Under the pieces are notes generated by a model. It made no database searches. It saw only the letters and a list, made by a program, of their open reading frames with translations, and was not told the DNA's origin. From Caldisericota bacterium (GTDB lineage: Bacteria; Caldisericota; JANLFM01), in contig JANLFL010000002.1 in assembly GCA_024655965.1 (NCBI GenBank), positions 222,203 to 286,202 on the forward strand: a stretch of 64,000 nt of DNA. The letters run 5' to 3'. Each line of letters opens with the position of its first letter. The first letter of the stretch is position 1. Positions 34,271 through 42,830 of the stretch are shown here, one piece after another. Made by a program: the position numbers and the translations under genes.

Positions 34271-34296
34271 ATGAGGCGGGCTAAAGCCCGCCTCAT
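34271..34296. terminator. Bidirectional terminator, end of the 16-gene operon
   Basis: A perfect palindrome: ATGAGGCGGGCT, AA, AGCCCGCCTCAT. It lies 4 bp after the VOC stop and 3 bp before the stop of the convergent PPC-domain gene, so it can end both transcripts. Flanking T-runs are short (ATTTCTC on plus; GGTTTATTTC on minus). Confidence 0.75.
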
Positions 34297-34299
34297 TTC

Positions 34300-34842
34300 T
34301 CACTTTATCTCCCGGTACCAGTTTTCCGGGTATTCGTCTGGCCTTTCTCCTTTAATCCAGGATGTTGGATACAGGACTTCGATTCCCGTAATTTCGGTGA
34401 TGAAGACTTCAAACACTCCCTTTACGATGCTCCCCTGTTCAAGGTGCCCCCCAAAGGTCGGGCAGTCCCAGGCTCCCCCGGCAACGAAATGAATGGCGGG
34501 AAAGGGCTCCGGTTTGCCGTCTTTCCCCGGACGGGGATGGATCATCCCCCCCATTGCCAGGATCATGCTCAAGTTTTGGACAACTGCAGGAGTTTCGTGG
34601 TGCCAGTTTTGAGGATTCCGGGAATCCGGTGTCCAAACCAGGAACCTTGCTGGCTGCAACCCTCCCATGAAGGCAGTATGAATTTTGGCGTACATGATGT
34701 TTTTATCGCGGGCGAACTTCTGAATGGCGAGGAAGACATCCGCTCCCGTGGTCAGGCGAAGGATAAACTCCCTTCCCCTCCCGCATTCCACTGCATGGTA
34801 GGAATCCGGGGTTTTTGAATCGAGCTCCCAAGCGTCTTTCAT
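34300..34842 (-). CDS. PPC (DUF296) domain protein
   Basis: A 180-residue protein with the PPC/DUF296 fold: GREFILRLTTGADVFLAIQKFARDKNI, AFMGGLQPARFL, and a C-terminal GGHLEQGSIVKGVFEVFI, in which GGHL and EVFI are conserved. In plants the domain accompanies AT-hooks; in bacteria it stands alone, forms trimers and has no established function. It has extra His residues (WHHETPAV, IHFVAGG) that could bind a metal. Last gene of the long minus-strand operon, 14 bp after the PhzF gene. Confidence 0.85.
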   Translation of the reverse strand: MKDAWELDSKTPDSYHAVECGRGREFILRLTTGADVFLAIQKFARDKNIMYAKIHTAFMGGLQPARFLVWTPDSRNPQNWHHETPAVVQNLSMILAMGGMIHPRPGKDGKPEPFPAIHFVAGGAWDCPTFGGHLEQGSIVKGVFEVFITEITGIEVLYPTSWIKGERPDEYPENWYREIK

Positions 34843-34856
34843 GAATTTTCCTCCTT

Positions 34857-35738
34857 TTATAACTGAATTGTTCCCTCTAAAGTTGAAACAGCGTAGCCCT
34901 CAAGCTTTACCCCTATCAAATCCTCTCCTTCAAGGAGGATCTCGGCCTCACCGATCCCCGGCCTCCCCAGGAAATGACCCTGCTCCATCCGGAAGCGTTT
35001 CTTGGGGTAAAAATATTTAAAAAGGTAAGCCGCGAGGCAGCCTGAAGCTGAACCGGTGAATGGGTCCTCGCTACCTCCAAAGGGGTTAAATAACCGGGAA
35101 TGGCTATCATTTCTCAAATCAACGGTCTCAAGGGTAAAAAGGAAGCAGCCGGTGATCCCCAATTTGAGTAGCAGGCTTTTCAATTTTTTCCTGTCCATCT
35201 CCGCTTTTTTTAGAGCGTCAAGGCTCCTCAAAGGGGCTATCAGGAAAGGGGTCCCGGTGCTTACAACCTGGGGCGATGGTTCTTCGAGGAATTCCTCCCG
35301 CGGAAGGTCAAAACATGGGGAAAGCTCCTCCAGGGAGACCCTTTCCCTGAATTCCGGGGCCTTCTGAGTCATGGCAACCTTAATCCCTTTTCCGTCCTTT
35401 GAAACCTCAAGGGGGAGGGTTCCAATCTGAAATTGAAAGGCCACCTGAGCGCTTCCTTCCTTCAGGGAGATCCTGCCCTCCCTGGCGAGAAGGTAGGCGG
35501 TGGCAATCGTGGGATGACCCGCAAAGGGAATTTCTCCCCAAGGAGCAAAGAACCTCACCCGGAAATCTGCGGAATCCGAGAGCAACACAAACGAGGTCTC
35601 GGAAAGATTAATCTCCCGGGCGATCATCTGCATCGCCTCATCGCTCAATCCACCGGCTTCCGGGAAGACCGCGCAGGGGTTTCCTTTAAATGGCTCGGTG
35701 GTGAAGGCGTCAACGTAAGTGACCCGATAAGATCGCAC
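34857..35738 (-). CDS. PhzF-family isomerase
   Basis: A 293-residue protein of the PhzF/diaminopimelate-epimerase fold. YVDAFTTEPFKGNPCAVFPEAGGL is the family opening; NLSETSFVL has the acidic catalytic residue (Glu47 region); FFAPWGEIPFAGHPTIATAYLL and GSEDPFTGSASGCLAAYLF are the two phosphate-binding-like loops. Members isomerise small acids without cofactors. The start is GTG 35738, sharing one base with the PyrB stop (TAGTG), so it is translationally coupled. Its place in an amino acid operon suggests an isomerase for an amino-acid-derived acid. Confidence 0.9.
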   Translation of the reverse strand: MRSYRVTYVDAFTTEPFKGNPCAVFPEAGGLSDEAMQMIAREINLSETSFVLLSDSADFRVRFFAPWGEIPFAGHPTIATAYLLAREGRISLKEGSAQVAFQFQIGTLPLEVSKDGKGIKVAMTQKAPEFRERVSLEELSPCFDLPREEFLEEPSPQVVSTGTPFLIAPLRSLDALKKAEMDRKKLKSLLLKLGITGCFLFTLETVDLRNDSHSRLFNPFGGSEDPFTGSASGCLAAYLFKYFYPKKRFRMEQGHFLGRPGIGEAEILLEGEDLIGVKLEGYAVSTLEGTIQL

Positions 35739-36667
35739 TAAATTTTCCCCAGCACAAGGGCAATTAGGGCCATCCTCACGTAGAGGCCATTCCTGACCTG
35801 CCTGAAGTATGCCGCACCCGGTAAAGAATCCACATCGGTGGAGATTTCCGTTACCCGGGGAAGAGGGTGGAGGATGGTTATCCCCGCCTTTCCCTGCTCG
35901 ACCATTGCCCGATTTAGGATGAAGGCATCCTTCAGTTTTTCGTACTCCGAGGGGTCTGAGAATCTTTCTTTCTGAACCCTTGTCATGTAAACGATGTCTG
36001 CTTCCTTCAAGGCGGAGCTCAGGGTGTCGGTCTCCTTTATTTTCACCCCGAAGGATTTGAGCGACTCGGTAATCTCCGGAGGCATTCGAAGCTCCTGCGG
36101 CGCGACGAAGATCATCTCCACCTGGTAGTGTTTGAGCAGTTCCACGAGAGCATGGACCGTTCTCCCGTTTTTCAAATCCCCAACCAGGGCAACGGTCAAC
36201 CCGTCAATTGCCCCCTTTTCCGTCTTGATTGTTAATATGTCAAGGAGGGCCTGAGTGGGGTGCTGTCCTGCCCCGTCACCTCCATTCAGGATGGGGACAG
36301 TGGCAACCCTGGAAGCCCTCTCGGCTGACCCAATCTGGGGATGACGCATGGCAATCACATCCGCATATTGGCAAACTGTTAGGATGGTGTCCTCCAGGCT
36401 TTCCCCCTTGGCGGTGGAGGAAGTGGAAGCTTCGGCGAACCCGATCACCGAGCCACCGAGCCGAAGCATTGCGCTTTCAAAAGAGAGCCTGGTCCTCGTC
36501 GAGGGTTCGAAGAAGAGAGTGGCAAGGATATTTCCCCTGGTCAGGTCAAGGGAGGGACGGGATTTGAGCTCTTCCCTCAAATCAGAGGCGACTTTGAGGA
36601 TGTGTTCGATTTCCTCCCTGTTGAATTGCTTTCCCGATAAAATGTGCTTACCCTTAAAGTTGACCAT
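35738..36667 (-). CDS. pyrB: Aspartate carbamoyltransferase catalytic subunit
   Basis: A 309-residue protein, normal length for PyrB. Carbamoyl-phosphate site FEPSTRTRLSFE (Ser56-Thr57-Arg58-Thr59-Arg60), GDGAGQHPTQALLD, the aspartate-loop MTRVQKERF, and the end HPLPRVTEISTDVD...AAYFRQVRNGLYVRMAL are all intact. It would make N-carbamoyl-aspartate, the committed step of pyrimidine synthesis. No pyrI, pyrC or carAB is adjacent; instead it is embedded in a catabolic-looking operon behind a hydantoinase. It might therefore also run in reverse, releasing carbamoyl phosphate from carbamoyl-amino acids; that is speculation. Confidence 0.93.
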   Translation of the reverse strand: MVNFKGKHILSGKQFNREEIEHILKVASDLREELKSRPSLDLTRGNILATLFFEPSTRTRLSFESAMLRLGGSVIGFAEASTSSTAKGESLEDTILTVCQYADVIAMRHPQIGSAERASRVATVPILNGGDGAGQHPTQALLDILTIKTEKGAIDGLTVALVGDLKNGRTVHALVELLKHYQVEMIFVAPQELRMPPEITESLKSFGVKIKETDTLSSALKEADIVYMTRVQKERFSDPSEYEKLKDAFILNRAMVEQGKAGITILHPLPRVTEISTDVDSLPGAAYFRQVRNGLYVRMALIALVLGKI

Positions 36668-36679
36668 TTTCTCACTCCT

Positions 36680-37753
36680 TTACATTTCCTTGATTAAACG
36701 GGCTAAAATTCCAATTCCTTCCCTTATCTCCTCTGGTTTCAAAGCGCAAAAGGGAAGCCTCAAAAAGTTATCTCCCCCTCCATCTGCGAAGAACCCCCGC
36801 CCATCGGTGAGGAGGACTCCCGCCTCCTTGGCCCGGGAAAGGAGAAGGGGAGCTTCTACTTTCTTTTTTAAGGTGAGGCCAACGAAGAAACCGCCCTCGG
36901 GCTTGATCCAGTCCCCCATTCCAGAAAAATTTTCTCTCAAGGAATCGAGCATGACCTCAAGCCGGGGGAAATAGAGGGAATGAAGTTTTTTAATTTGTCC
37001 GGGCAGATTTCCCCTCTTCAAAAACTCGAAAACCAGAGCCTGGGGAAGAAGGGAGGGGGTGATGTATGTTTCCTCCGCCTGGAGGGCGATCCTGGAGATG
37101 ATCTCGGAGGGGCCAAAAGCAAAGCCAACCCTTAAACCAGGGGAAATCAACTTACTGAAGGAACTGAGGGTGATCGTCCGCTCGGGACAGAAGTCCCTGA
37201 TCTGGGGAAGTTCATTCCCCTGGAAACGGAGTTTTCGGTAAGGAATATCCTCAACAATTAAAAAATCGAATTCCCGGGCAAGCTCTGCCACCTTTTCCCT
37301 CTTTTTTAGGCTCATCGTGGTTCCCGAGGGATTCTGGAAGTCCGGGATCAGATAAATCAACCTGGGTTTAAAACTTGCGGTTTTCTCCTTTAAGGCCTTC
37401 AAATCAATCCCGTCATCCTCCAGCGGGACGCCCATGACCGTTGCCTTGGACCTCTTTAACACCTGGATTGCTCGGTCGTAAGTTGGAAGCTCAACCAGGG
37501 CGGAGGACCCCTCCCCTAAAAAGCAGGAACTTGTGAAGTCCAGAATCTGGAGCGCACCGTGGCTGAGGATAATCTGGTCCGGAGAAACGCCATATTCCTC
37601 CGAAAGCAGTTCCCGGAGTGGTTGGAATCCGAAAGAGGAGCTGTACTGGAAAATCTTCGCCCCAAAATTTTGAATTGCGCTCTCCGAACAGGAGAGGAGC
37701 TCATCCAAAGGGAAGGCTTCATTTGCAGGCACTCCCCGAGTAAAACTGATCAT
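36680..37753 (-). CDS. PLP-dependent aminotransferase, MocR/LysN-like class I
   Basis: A 357-residue fold-type I aminotransferase. GFQPLRELLSEEYGVSPDQIILSHGALQILDF is the usual N-terminal segment, IYLIPDFQNPSGTTMSLKKRE the PLP-binding Asn region, and SFSKLISPGLRVGF carries the Schiff-base Lys. It resembles 2-aminoadipate/branched-chain or aromatic transaminases (LysN) and the aminotransferase half of MocR regulators, but has no DNA-binding domain. In this operon it would convert the imported amino acid into the 2-oxo acid used by IorAB. Ribosome site AAGGGG before ATG 37753. Confidence 0.85.
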   Translation of the reverse strand: MISFTRGVPANEAFPLDELLSCSESAIQNFGAKIFQYSSSFGFQPLRELLSEEYGVSPDQIILSHGALQILDFTSSCFLGEGSSALVELPTYDRAIQVLKRSKATVMGVPLEDDGIDLKALKEKTASFKPRLIYLIPDFQNPSGTTMSLKKREKVAELAREFDFLIVEDIPYRKLRFQGNELPQIRDFCPERTITLSSFSKLISPGLRVGFAFGPSEIISRIALQAEETYITPSLLPQALVFEFLKRGNLPGQIKKLHSLYFPRLEVMLDSLRENFSGMGDWIKPEGGFFVGLTLKKKVEAPLLLSRAKEAGVLLTDGRGFFADGGGDNFLRLPFCALKPEEIREGIGILARLIKEM

Positions 37754-37772
37754 CTTCTATCCCCTTTCTCGA

Positions 37773-39134
37773 TCAAATCAGGTCTGAAGGGTCCACCTGA
37801 CCCGCTCTGGTTGGAAAAAATTGGGAGGATCCGGGTTTCGATTTCAGCTCCCCATCCTCCAGCAAGATTCTTCCGCGTTGCATGGAAAAAATGGGCTTTC
37901 CCAGGACTTCCCTTCCGTGGTATAGCGTGTAACCCACTCTGGTGTGCTGTTCCTCGTTCTTCAGGGTATGCTTCATGGAGGGGTCAAAAACCACAAGGTC
38001 GGCGTCAGAGCCCACCTTAATTGTCCCCTTGCGGGGATATAGGCCAAAAATCTTCGCCGGGTTTTCGCACATTAGCTTGACCATCCGGGGAAGGCTGATC
38101 CTTCCTGTGTTGACTCCCTCGTCGAAAATGAGTGAAAGCATGGTCTCGCACTGGGGCGAGCCATAAGGGGCCTTGAAGAAATCGTCCTCCAGCTTTTTAG
38201 CCTTAGCCGCATGATCCGAGCCTATGGTATCAATGGTCCCATTCTGAACGCCTTCCCAGAGAGCAAGCCTGTCGAACTCAGTCCTGATCGGAGGCCCAAC
38301 CTTCGCCAAGGCGCCAAATTTTCTGTAAACCTCGTCGTTCAAGCAAAGGTATTGGGGACAGGTCTCCGCGTAAACCCTGTGGCCCTCCTCTTTAATCCTT
38401 CTTATAACCGGAATGCTTTTCCCCGCGGAATTGTGAACAATGTAAACTGGGCAACGGGCAACCTGGGCGATCCGACAAGCGCGATTCACCGCCTCCGCTT
38501 CCAGGATATCGGGGTTGGTCTGGAGAAAAACCTCCTGTTGAGGACGGCCTTCCTTTAAGAGGAGTTTGTCCTCAAGGTAATCGTTCGCCAGGCCGTTCTC
38601 CGCATGGACCATGAGGAGGCCGCCCTCTTGGGAAATGATATCGGCCGCGGCCATTAGCCAGTAGTCATCGGTCATCCATTTCAACTTGGCGTAAGCCATG
38701 AAAATTTTCCCAGAGGATACCCCTAGTTTGAAGATCTCAGGTATCAGGGGGACCTGGTTTTGCGCGTCGAAGAAACCAGCGTGAAGGCCAAAATCGAGGA
38801 CGGAATTCGCCAGCCCTTCATCCCTGAACCACTTTATTGTGTCAAGCACAGGCTGGCCGGGCTTGATGTAGGCGTAAAAAAGGAGAAAAGTTGTCCCTCC
38901 ATAAGCGGCTGCCCGGGCTGTTTCCAGGACTCCATCCTCGTAAACCGGATGAGTGTGAGGGTCAATTATTCCGGGAAGGACATATTTCCCCCTGGCGTCG
39001 ATGACCCTCTTCGATTTTTCGGCTTCGATTTCCCCCTCGATTAAGGAAACCTTTTCCCCGGTTATCCCCACATCGGCTTTCCAGATTCCCTCGCCGGTGA
39101 TTAAAAGTCCGCCTTTGATCAAAAAGTCAAGCAT
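37773..39134 (-). CDS. Hydantoinase / dihydropyrimidinase-family amidohydrolase
   Basis: A 453-residue cyclic amidase. The binuclear metal site is complete: His60 and His62 (IDPHTHP), carboxylated Lys143 (SSGKIFMAY), His177 (VHAEN), His234 (VHNSAG) and Asp307 (GSDHAA). The protein opens LDFLIKGGLLITGEGI, the small beta sandwich typical of the family. It hydrolyses five- or six-membered cyclic diamides (hydantoins, dihydropyrimidines, possibly dihydroorotate) to N-carbamoyl amino acids. An Asp/Glu/hydantoin racemase lies in the same operon, but no N-carbamoylase does. Its ATG overlaps the RidA gene by 8 bp. Confidence 0.9.
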   Translation of the reverse strand: MLDFLIKGGLLITGEGIWKADVGITGEKVSLIEGEIEAEKSKRVIDARGKYVLPGIIDPHTHPVYEDGVLETARAAAYGGTTFLLFYAYIKPGQPVLDTIKWFRDEGLANSVLDFGLHAGFFDAQNQVPLIPEIFKLGVSSGKIFMAYAKLKWMTDDYWLMAAADIISQEGGLLMVHAENGLANDYLEDKLLLKEGRPQQEVFLQTNPDILEAEAVNRACRIAQVARCPVYIVHNSAGKSIPVIRRIKEEGHRVYAETCPQYLCLNDEVYRKFGALAKVGPPIRTEFDRLALWEGVQNGTIDTIGSDHAAKAKKLEDDFFKAPYGSPQCETMLSLIFDEGVNTGRISLPRMVKLMCENPAKIFGLYPRKGTIKVGSDADLVVFDPSMKHTLKNEEQHTRVGYTLYHGREVLGKPIFSMQRGRILLEDGELKSKPGSSQFFPTRAGQVDPSDLI

Positions 39135-39549
39135 CTGGATCCTCCCCAGGGGAAATTACACCCGCAATACAGTCAATTTCAATAAGGGCATCGGGGTCGG
39201 GGATAGAGGAAACTTCGACGCAGGTGCGAGCGGGAAATCCATCCTTGAAGAACTCGCGGTAGGCCTGATTCATTAAAGAAAATAGGCGCATATCCTTCAA
39301 ATAAACGTTCACTTTCAAAGCGTCCTTAAGGGAACTCCCGGCTTCATCGAGAAAAGAGGAGATGTTTCGCAAAGCTTGCCTGGTCTGCTCCTTGATATCC
39401 AGACCTGCGATCTCCCCGGTCTGGGGGTCCCGGCCAACTATCCCGGAGACGAAAATCAAATCCCCAAACTGGACCGTTTTGGAAAATGGCAGGTGAGGAT
39501 TCAAGGGGAGAGAACGAAGAATTTCCTTCCTTTTACCCTTCGAGTTCAT
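39127..39549 (-). CDS. RidA-family imine/enamine deaminase
   Basis: A 140-residue protein; start at ATG 39549 after AGGAGGAAGAA. The YjgF/RidA pattern is clear: FSKTVQFGDLIFVSGIVGRDPQTGEI, TRQALRNISSFLDEAGSSLKDALKVNVYLKDM, and the end FPARTCVEVSSIPDPDALIEIDCIA, where Arg (PARTC) is the catalytic arginine. It hydrolyses reactive 2-aminoacrylate/2-aminocrotonate released by PLP dehydratases. Its overlap with the threonine-dehydratase-like gene (17 bp) is a telling partnership. Confidence 0.92.
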   Translation of the reverse strand: MNSKGKRKEILRSLPLNPHLPFSKTVQFGDLIFVSGIVGRDPQTGEIAGLDIKEQTRQALRNISSFLDEAGSSLKDALKVNVYLKDMRLFSLMNQAYREFFKDGFPARTCVEVSSIPDPDALIEIDCIAGVISPGEDPDA

Positions 39550-40525
39550 TTCTTCCTCCTGAAATTGCCAGATCAAATTTTTCGGAACTGATATTCCTTC
39601 CTGAAAGGACAAGGACCGTCTTCCTATTTTCCGGTTTTACCTTGTTATACATCAAAGCGGCAAGGGTTACCGCACCCGCTCCTTCGACAATTAATTGCTC
39701 TTCCCTCCTTAAAGTCCTCATGGCTTCAATGATTTCCTCCTCGCTTACCAGGGCCACCCTGTCGATTAAATTCCGGGAAATTTTAAAAGGAAGAGGGCTA
39801 AATCCACCCGAAAGTCCATCCGCAATGGTTGGCTTGAGGTCAATTCTCTCCCGCGGGACCCCGTCCCGCAATGAGAGGAAGGCCCCAGGTGCTGATTCCG
39901 GTTCGACCCCGATTATTTCCACCCGGGGGTTTAAGGCTTTTACGATGGAGGAAATTCCGGAAATCAACCCCCCTCCTCCAATGGGGACCACTATCCTTTG
40001 AACCGAAGGAAGGTCCTCCAGGATTTCCATCCCGATTGTCCCCTGCCCGGCAATCGTCCAAGGGTGAGCGTGGGAGTGAACATAGGAAGCCCCGGTTTCC
40101 TCCGCTTCTTTTCGAGCCAGATCGTATGCCTCTAAAAAATCCCTTCCCCCAAGGACGACTTCGGCCCCCCAATCGCGCATCTTCCCAATTTTGCACACCT
40201 CGGCTTTCTCCGGAGAAAAGACCCTCACTTTTAATCCCTCCCCCAGAGAGGAAACTGCAAAGGCAAGAGCGATCCCGTGGTTTCCGCTCGAGGCAGTTAT
40301 CAGAGGTCCCCTGCCCCTCTTCGCTAAAAAATTTAACACCCAGTTGAAAGCGCCCCTGACCTTGAAGGAGCCGGTCAATTGCCAGCACTCCATTTTCAAG
40401 AAAAGAGGGGTGCCAATTAACCGGGAAAGAGAGGGCGAGAAAATCAGGGGGGTCTTGAGGACAAAATTTTTTATTTTTTCCCGGGCTAAAAGGACTTCAA
40501 AGGGAGAGAAGGCGTCCTCAGACAT
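39533..40525 (-). CDS. Threonine/serine dehydratase-like PLP enzyme
   Basis: A 330-residue fold-type II PLP enzyme resembling catabolic threonine ammonia-lyase: ECWQLTGSFKVRGAFNW (Schiff-base Lys), ASSGNHGIALAFA, and the glycine loop PIGGGGLISGISSI. There is no ACT regulatory domain, so it is of the short, catabolic type (or a serine racemase/diaminopropionate relative). The product would be an enamine that becomes a 2-oxo acid and ammonia. It overlaps RidA downstream and the threonine-synthase-like gene upstream (8 bp). Confidence 0.88.
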   Translation of the reverse strand: MSEDAFSPFEVLLAREKIKNFVLKTPLIFSPSLSRLIGTPLFLKMECWQLTGSFKVRGAFNWVLNFLAKRGRGPLITASSGNHGIALAFAVSSLGEGLKVRVFSPEKAEVCKIGKMRDWGAEVVLGGRDFLEAYDLARKEAEETGASYVHSHAHPWTIAGQGTIGMEILEDLPSVQRIVVPIGGGGLISGISSIVKALNPRVEIIGVEPESAPGAFLSLRDGVPRERIDLKPTIADGLSGGFSPLPFKISRNLIDRVALVSEEEIIEAMRTLRREEQLIVEGAGAVTLAALMYNKVKPENRKTVLVLSGRNISSEKFDLAISGGRNELEG

Positions 40526-41756
40526 CGCCGAAGAACTCTTTCAGCACAGAGCTTGCCTGTTTTCGATCATGGACTTTTAAGGAGGAGGAAAGGTGGGGAG
40601 GGGCAAGAACATGTACCTCCCGGAATCCGGACCCGGTAAGTATTAACACTGAGGTTTCCCCATCCTTGACGAGCCCCCCGGATTTTAATCGGAGATAGCC
40701 GGCCAGGGCAGAAGCTGATGAAGGTTCAACGAAGATCCCGTCCATCCTGGTGAGCATCTTTAATGCCTCGAGCAGTTCCTCATCAGAGAGGGAGACAGCC
40801 GTCCCACCTGAATCCCGGATGGCTTTCAAGGCCTCAACTCCATCTACCGGGAAGGCATGGGCGAGCTTCACCCCGATAGTCTCGATGTCCTCGTTCATCC
40901 GGGAAGAAATTTCCCTGATTTCCTCCTCGGAGGTGGCCCCCTCTTTTAACGCCCTTTCGAAGGTGTTTAAAGGTTCCAGTTCACAAGCCACGAAGCGAGG
41001 AATCCTGGATGAGAGTCCCATCTCCTGAAGCTCCAGGAATCCGCGGTGAATCCCGGAAAGAGTTCCCCCAGATGCCCGGGGGACGAAAACCCAATCAGGG
41101 ACAAAGCCAAGCTGCTCCCACAACTCGTAAGCAATGGTCTTCGTCCCCTCGTTCTGATACGGATTGCTTGGCCGATGGGTAGTGGTTTCGAAAATCTTCC
41201 ACTTGGAGCAGTTTTCCTCAACGAAATCCAGGGCGTCCTGGATCGTTCCCTCAAAGGGAATGACCAGGGCTCCGAAAAGGATCATGGGTGCAACCCTGAT
41301 AAAAGGCGCATTTTGGGGAACGAGGATCGCGCATTTAAATCCCGCTTTTGCAGAATAAGCGGCGGTGGCAAGCCCAGCGCTCCCCATGGAGGCATTCAGG
41401 GTGGCCCTAAAACCCATGGCCCTTGCCACGGAGATTCCCACGGACATCGCCCGGTCTTTTACCGACCCCGTGGGGTTAAGCCACTCATTTTTTAAAAACA
41501 GGTCCCCAGCGATGGAGCTGGGAACAAGGGAAGTATCCCCTTCGCCAAGGGAAACAGGCTCGAACCCTGAAGGAAGGGGGAGGAAATCCCGAAACCTCCA
41601 GATGCCCCTCCCTGGATGGAAAGTTCCCCCTGGAGGGTATCTGAAGAAGATCAAACCCCCGCAATCAGGGCATCTCCTCAGGTATTGGAGGGCCTCAAAA
41701 GACCTCCCGCAATTCTGGCAGAAGGGCTGGCACCTTTCCTTCATGGCTGGGCTCAT
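40518..41756 (-). CDS. Threonine synthase-like PLP enzyme
   Basis: A 412-residue fold-type II enzyme. It begins with a zinc-ribbon-like CQNCG...CPDCG (about 19-37), as in many archaeal-type threonine synthases. LKNEWLNPTGSVKDRAM holds the PLP Lys, ASMGSAGLATAAYSAKAG is the phosphate-loop region (Ser/Asn binding) and VPRASGGTLSGIHRGF follows. The operon has no homoserine kinase or dehydrogenase. Together with the adjacent dehydratase it could instead be a lyase on a related substrate (for example cysteate or diaminopropionate). Family certain, substrate not. Confidence 0.8.
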   Translation of the reverse strand: MSPAMKERCQPFCQNCGRSFEALQYLRRCPDCGGLIFFRYPPGGTFHPGRGIWRFRDFLPLPSGFEPVSLGEGDTSLVPSSIAGDLFLKNEWLNPTGSVKDRAMSVGISVARAMGFRATLNASMGSAGLATAAYSAKAGFKCAILVPQNAPFIRVAPMILFGALVIPFEGTIQDALDFVEENCSKWKIFETTTHRPSNPYQNEGTKTIAYELWEQLGFVPDWVFVPRASGGTLSGIHRGFLELQEMGLSSRIPRFVACELEPLNTFERALKEGATSEEEIREISSRMNEDIETIGVKLAHAFPVDGVEALKAIRDSGGTAVSLSDEELLEALKMLTRMDGIFVEPSSASALAGYLRLKSGGLVKDGETSVLILTGSGFREVHVLAPPHLSSSLKVHDRKQASSVLKEFFGDV

Positions 41757-41759
41757 CCT

Positions 41760-42824
41760 TCAAGCAGCCCTGGGCTGTCTGCGGACAGTCCGGGTAATTC
41801 CCCGGGCTTTCATCCTGTTTTCCATGATGGTGGAAATCCTTGCCAGGGGCAGAAGGATAATCAAATAAACGATGGTTGCCGCAACCAGAGGAGTTGGATT
41901 TGCCTTCCAGGCTTGAAGAGTAATGGCGGTTTTCAAAAGCTCCATAATCGCAATTGAGGAACAAATGGCTGTGTCCTTAAGCATGGCAACGTAGTTCGAG
42001 GTTAGGGGAGGCATAACCACCCTGATTGCCTGGGGAAGGATCACCAGCCTCATCGTCTGCATGGTGGTCAAACCCAGTGAGCGGGCCGCCTCCACCTGAT
42101 TATGATGGATGGATTCAATTCCCGCCCGGAAAATTTCCGAGATATAGGCAGAGGAGTTCAGGGAAAGGGCGAGTATTCCCGAGAGGGTGCTCGAGAGGGT
42201 GATGTTCAAGTAGGGAAGTGCGTAATAAATGATCATCATCAAAACGATGATGGGCATTGCCCGAAAGAAGTCCACCCAAAAAATAATAAAGGCATTCAGG
42301 ATGGGGTCTTTTAATGACCGCATCACAGCCAGGAATAATCCCAGAAGGGTTCCAAATATCGCGCTGAAGATGGCAATTTCCAGCGTTATCAGGAGACCCT
42401 GGAAAAGTTCGGTCCATCCCGTGACCGTTGAACCATAACTTCCCACCTCCGATAAAACCTTCCAGTTAAAAAAGGCGTACCCAAGTTTATCCCATTGAGC
42501 TCCGGAATACCGGTAAAAGAGCCACCCAAAGACAATCAGAATCAATGTGGCGGCAATTGCCTTGATCCAGTTGGGTTTCTCTTCATCGGTCAGGATTAAA
42601 CCCGCCCAGATTAAAAACAGGACGAGATAAAGAATTATTAAAAGAAGGGAGAGAGGTCCCCGCGGGGTTCCCGGTGAAGGAAGGAGAAAACCCAGGGCGA
42701 CAAGAGCCAGGAGGGATAGGAATACGAACTCGTATCTCCGAAACCAGGGCCAGTGTCCGTACCGTTTGTTCCAGGTAAAGAGTTTAAAAGTTCTATGTTT
42801 TAAAGAAGATTTATTGTCTTTCAT
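41760..42824 (-). CDS. Polar amino-acid ABC transporter permease (HisM/GlnP type), long form 1
   Basis: A 354-residue permease. The C-terminal 220 residues are the usual HisMQ domain with the EAA loop (EAARSLGLTTMQTMRLVILPQAIRVVMPP). The N-terminal 130 residues add about three to four helices after an aromatic head (YGHWPWFRRYEFV); this extension is shared with the other permease of the operon. The two presumably pair as a heterodimer served by one ATPase. It begins 6 bp after the ATPase stop. Confidence 0.92.
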   Translation of the reverse strand: MKDNKSSLKHRTFKLFTWNKRYGHWPWFRRYEFVFLSLLALVALGFLLPSPGTPRGPLSLLLIILYLVLFLIWAGLILTDEEKPNWIKAIAATLILIVFGWLFYRYSGAQWDKLGYAFFNWKVLSEVGSYGSTVTGWTELFQGLLITLEIAIFSAIFGTLLGLFLAVMRSLKDPILNAFIIFWVDFFRAMPIIVLMMIIYYALPYLNITLSSTLSGILALSLNSSAYISEIFRAGIESIHHNQVEAARSLGLTTMQTMRLVILPQAIRVVMPPLTSNYVAMLKDTAICSSIAIMELLKTAITLQAWKANPTPLVAATIVYLIILLPLARISTIMENRMKARGITRTVRRQPRAA

Positions 42825-42830
42825 TTTGGG

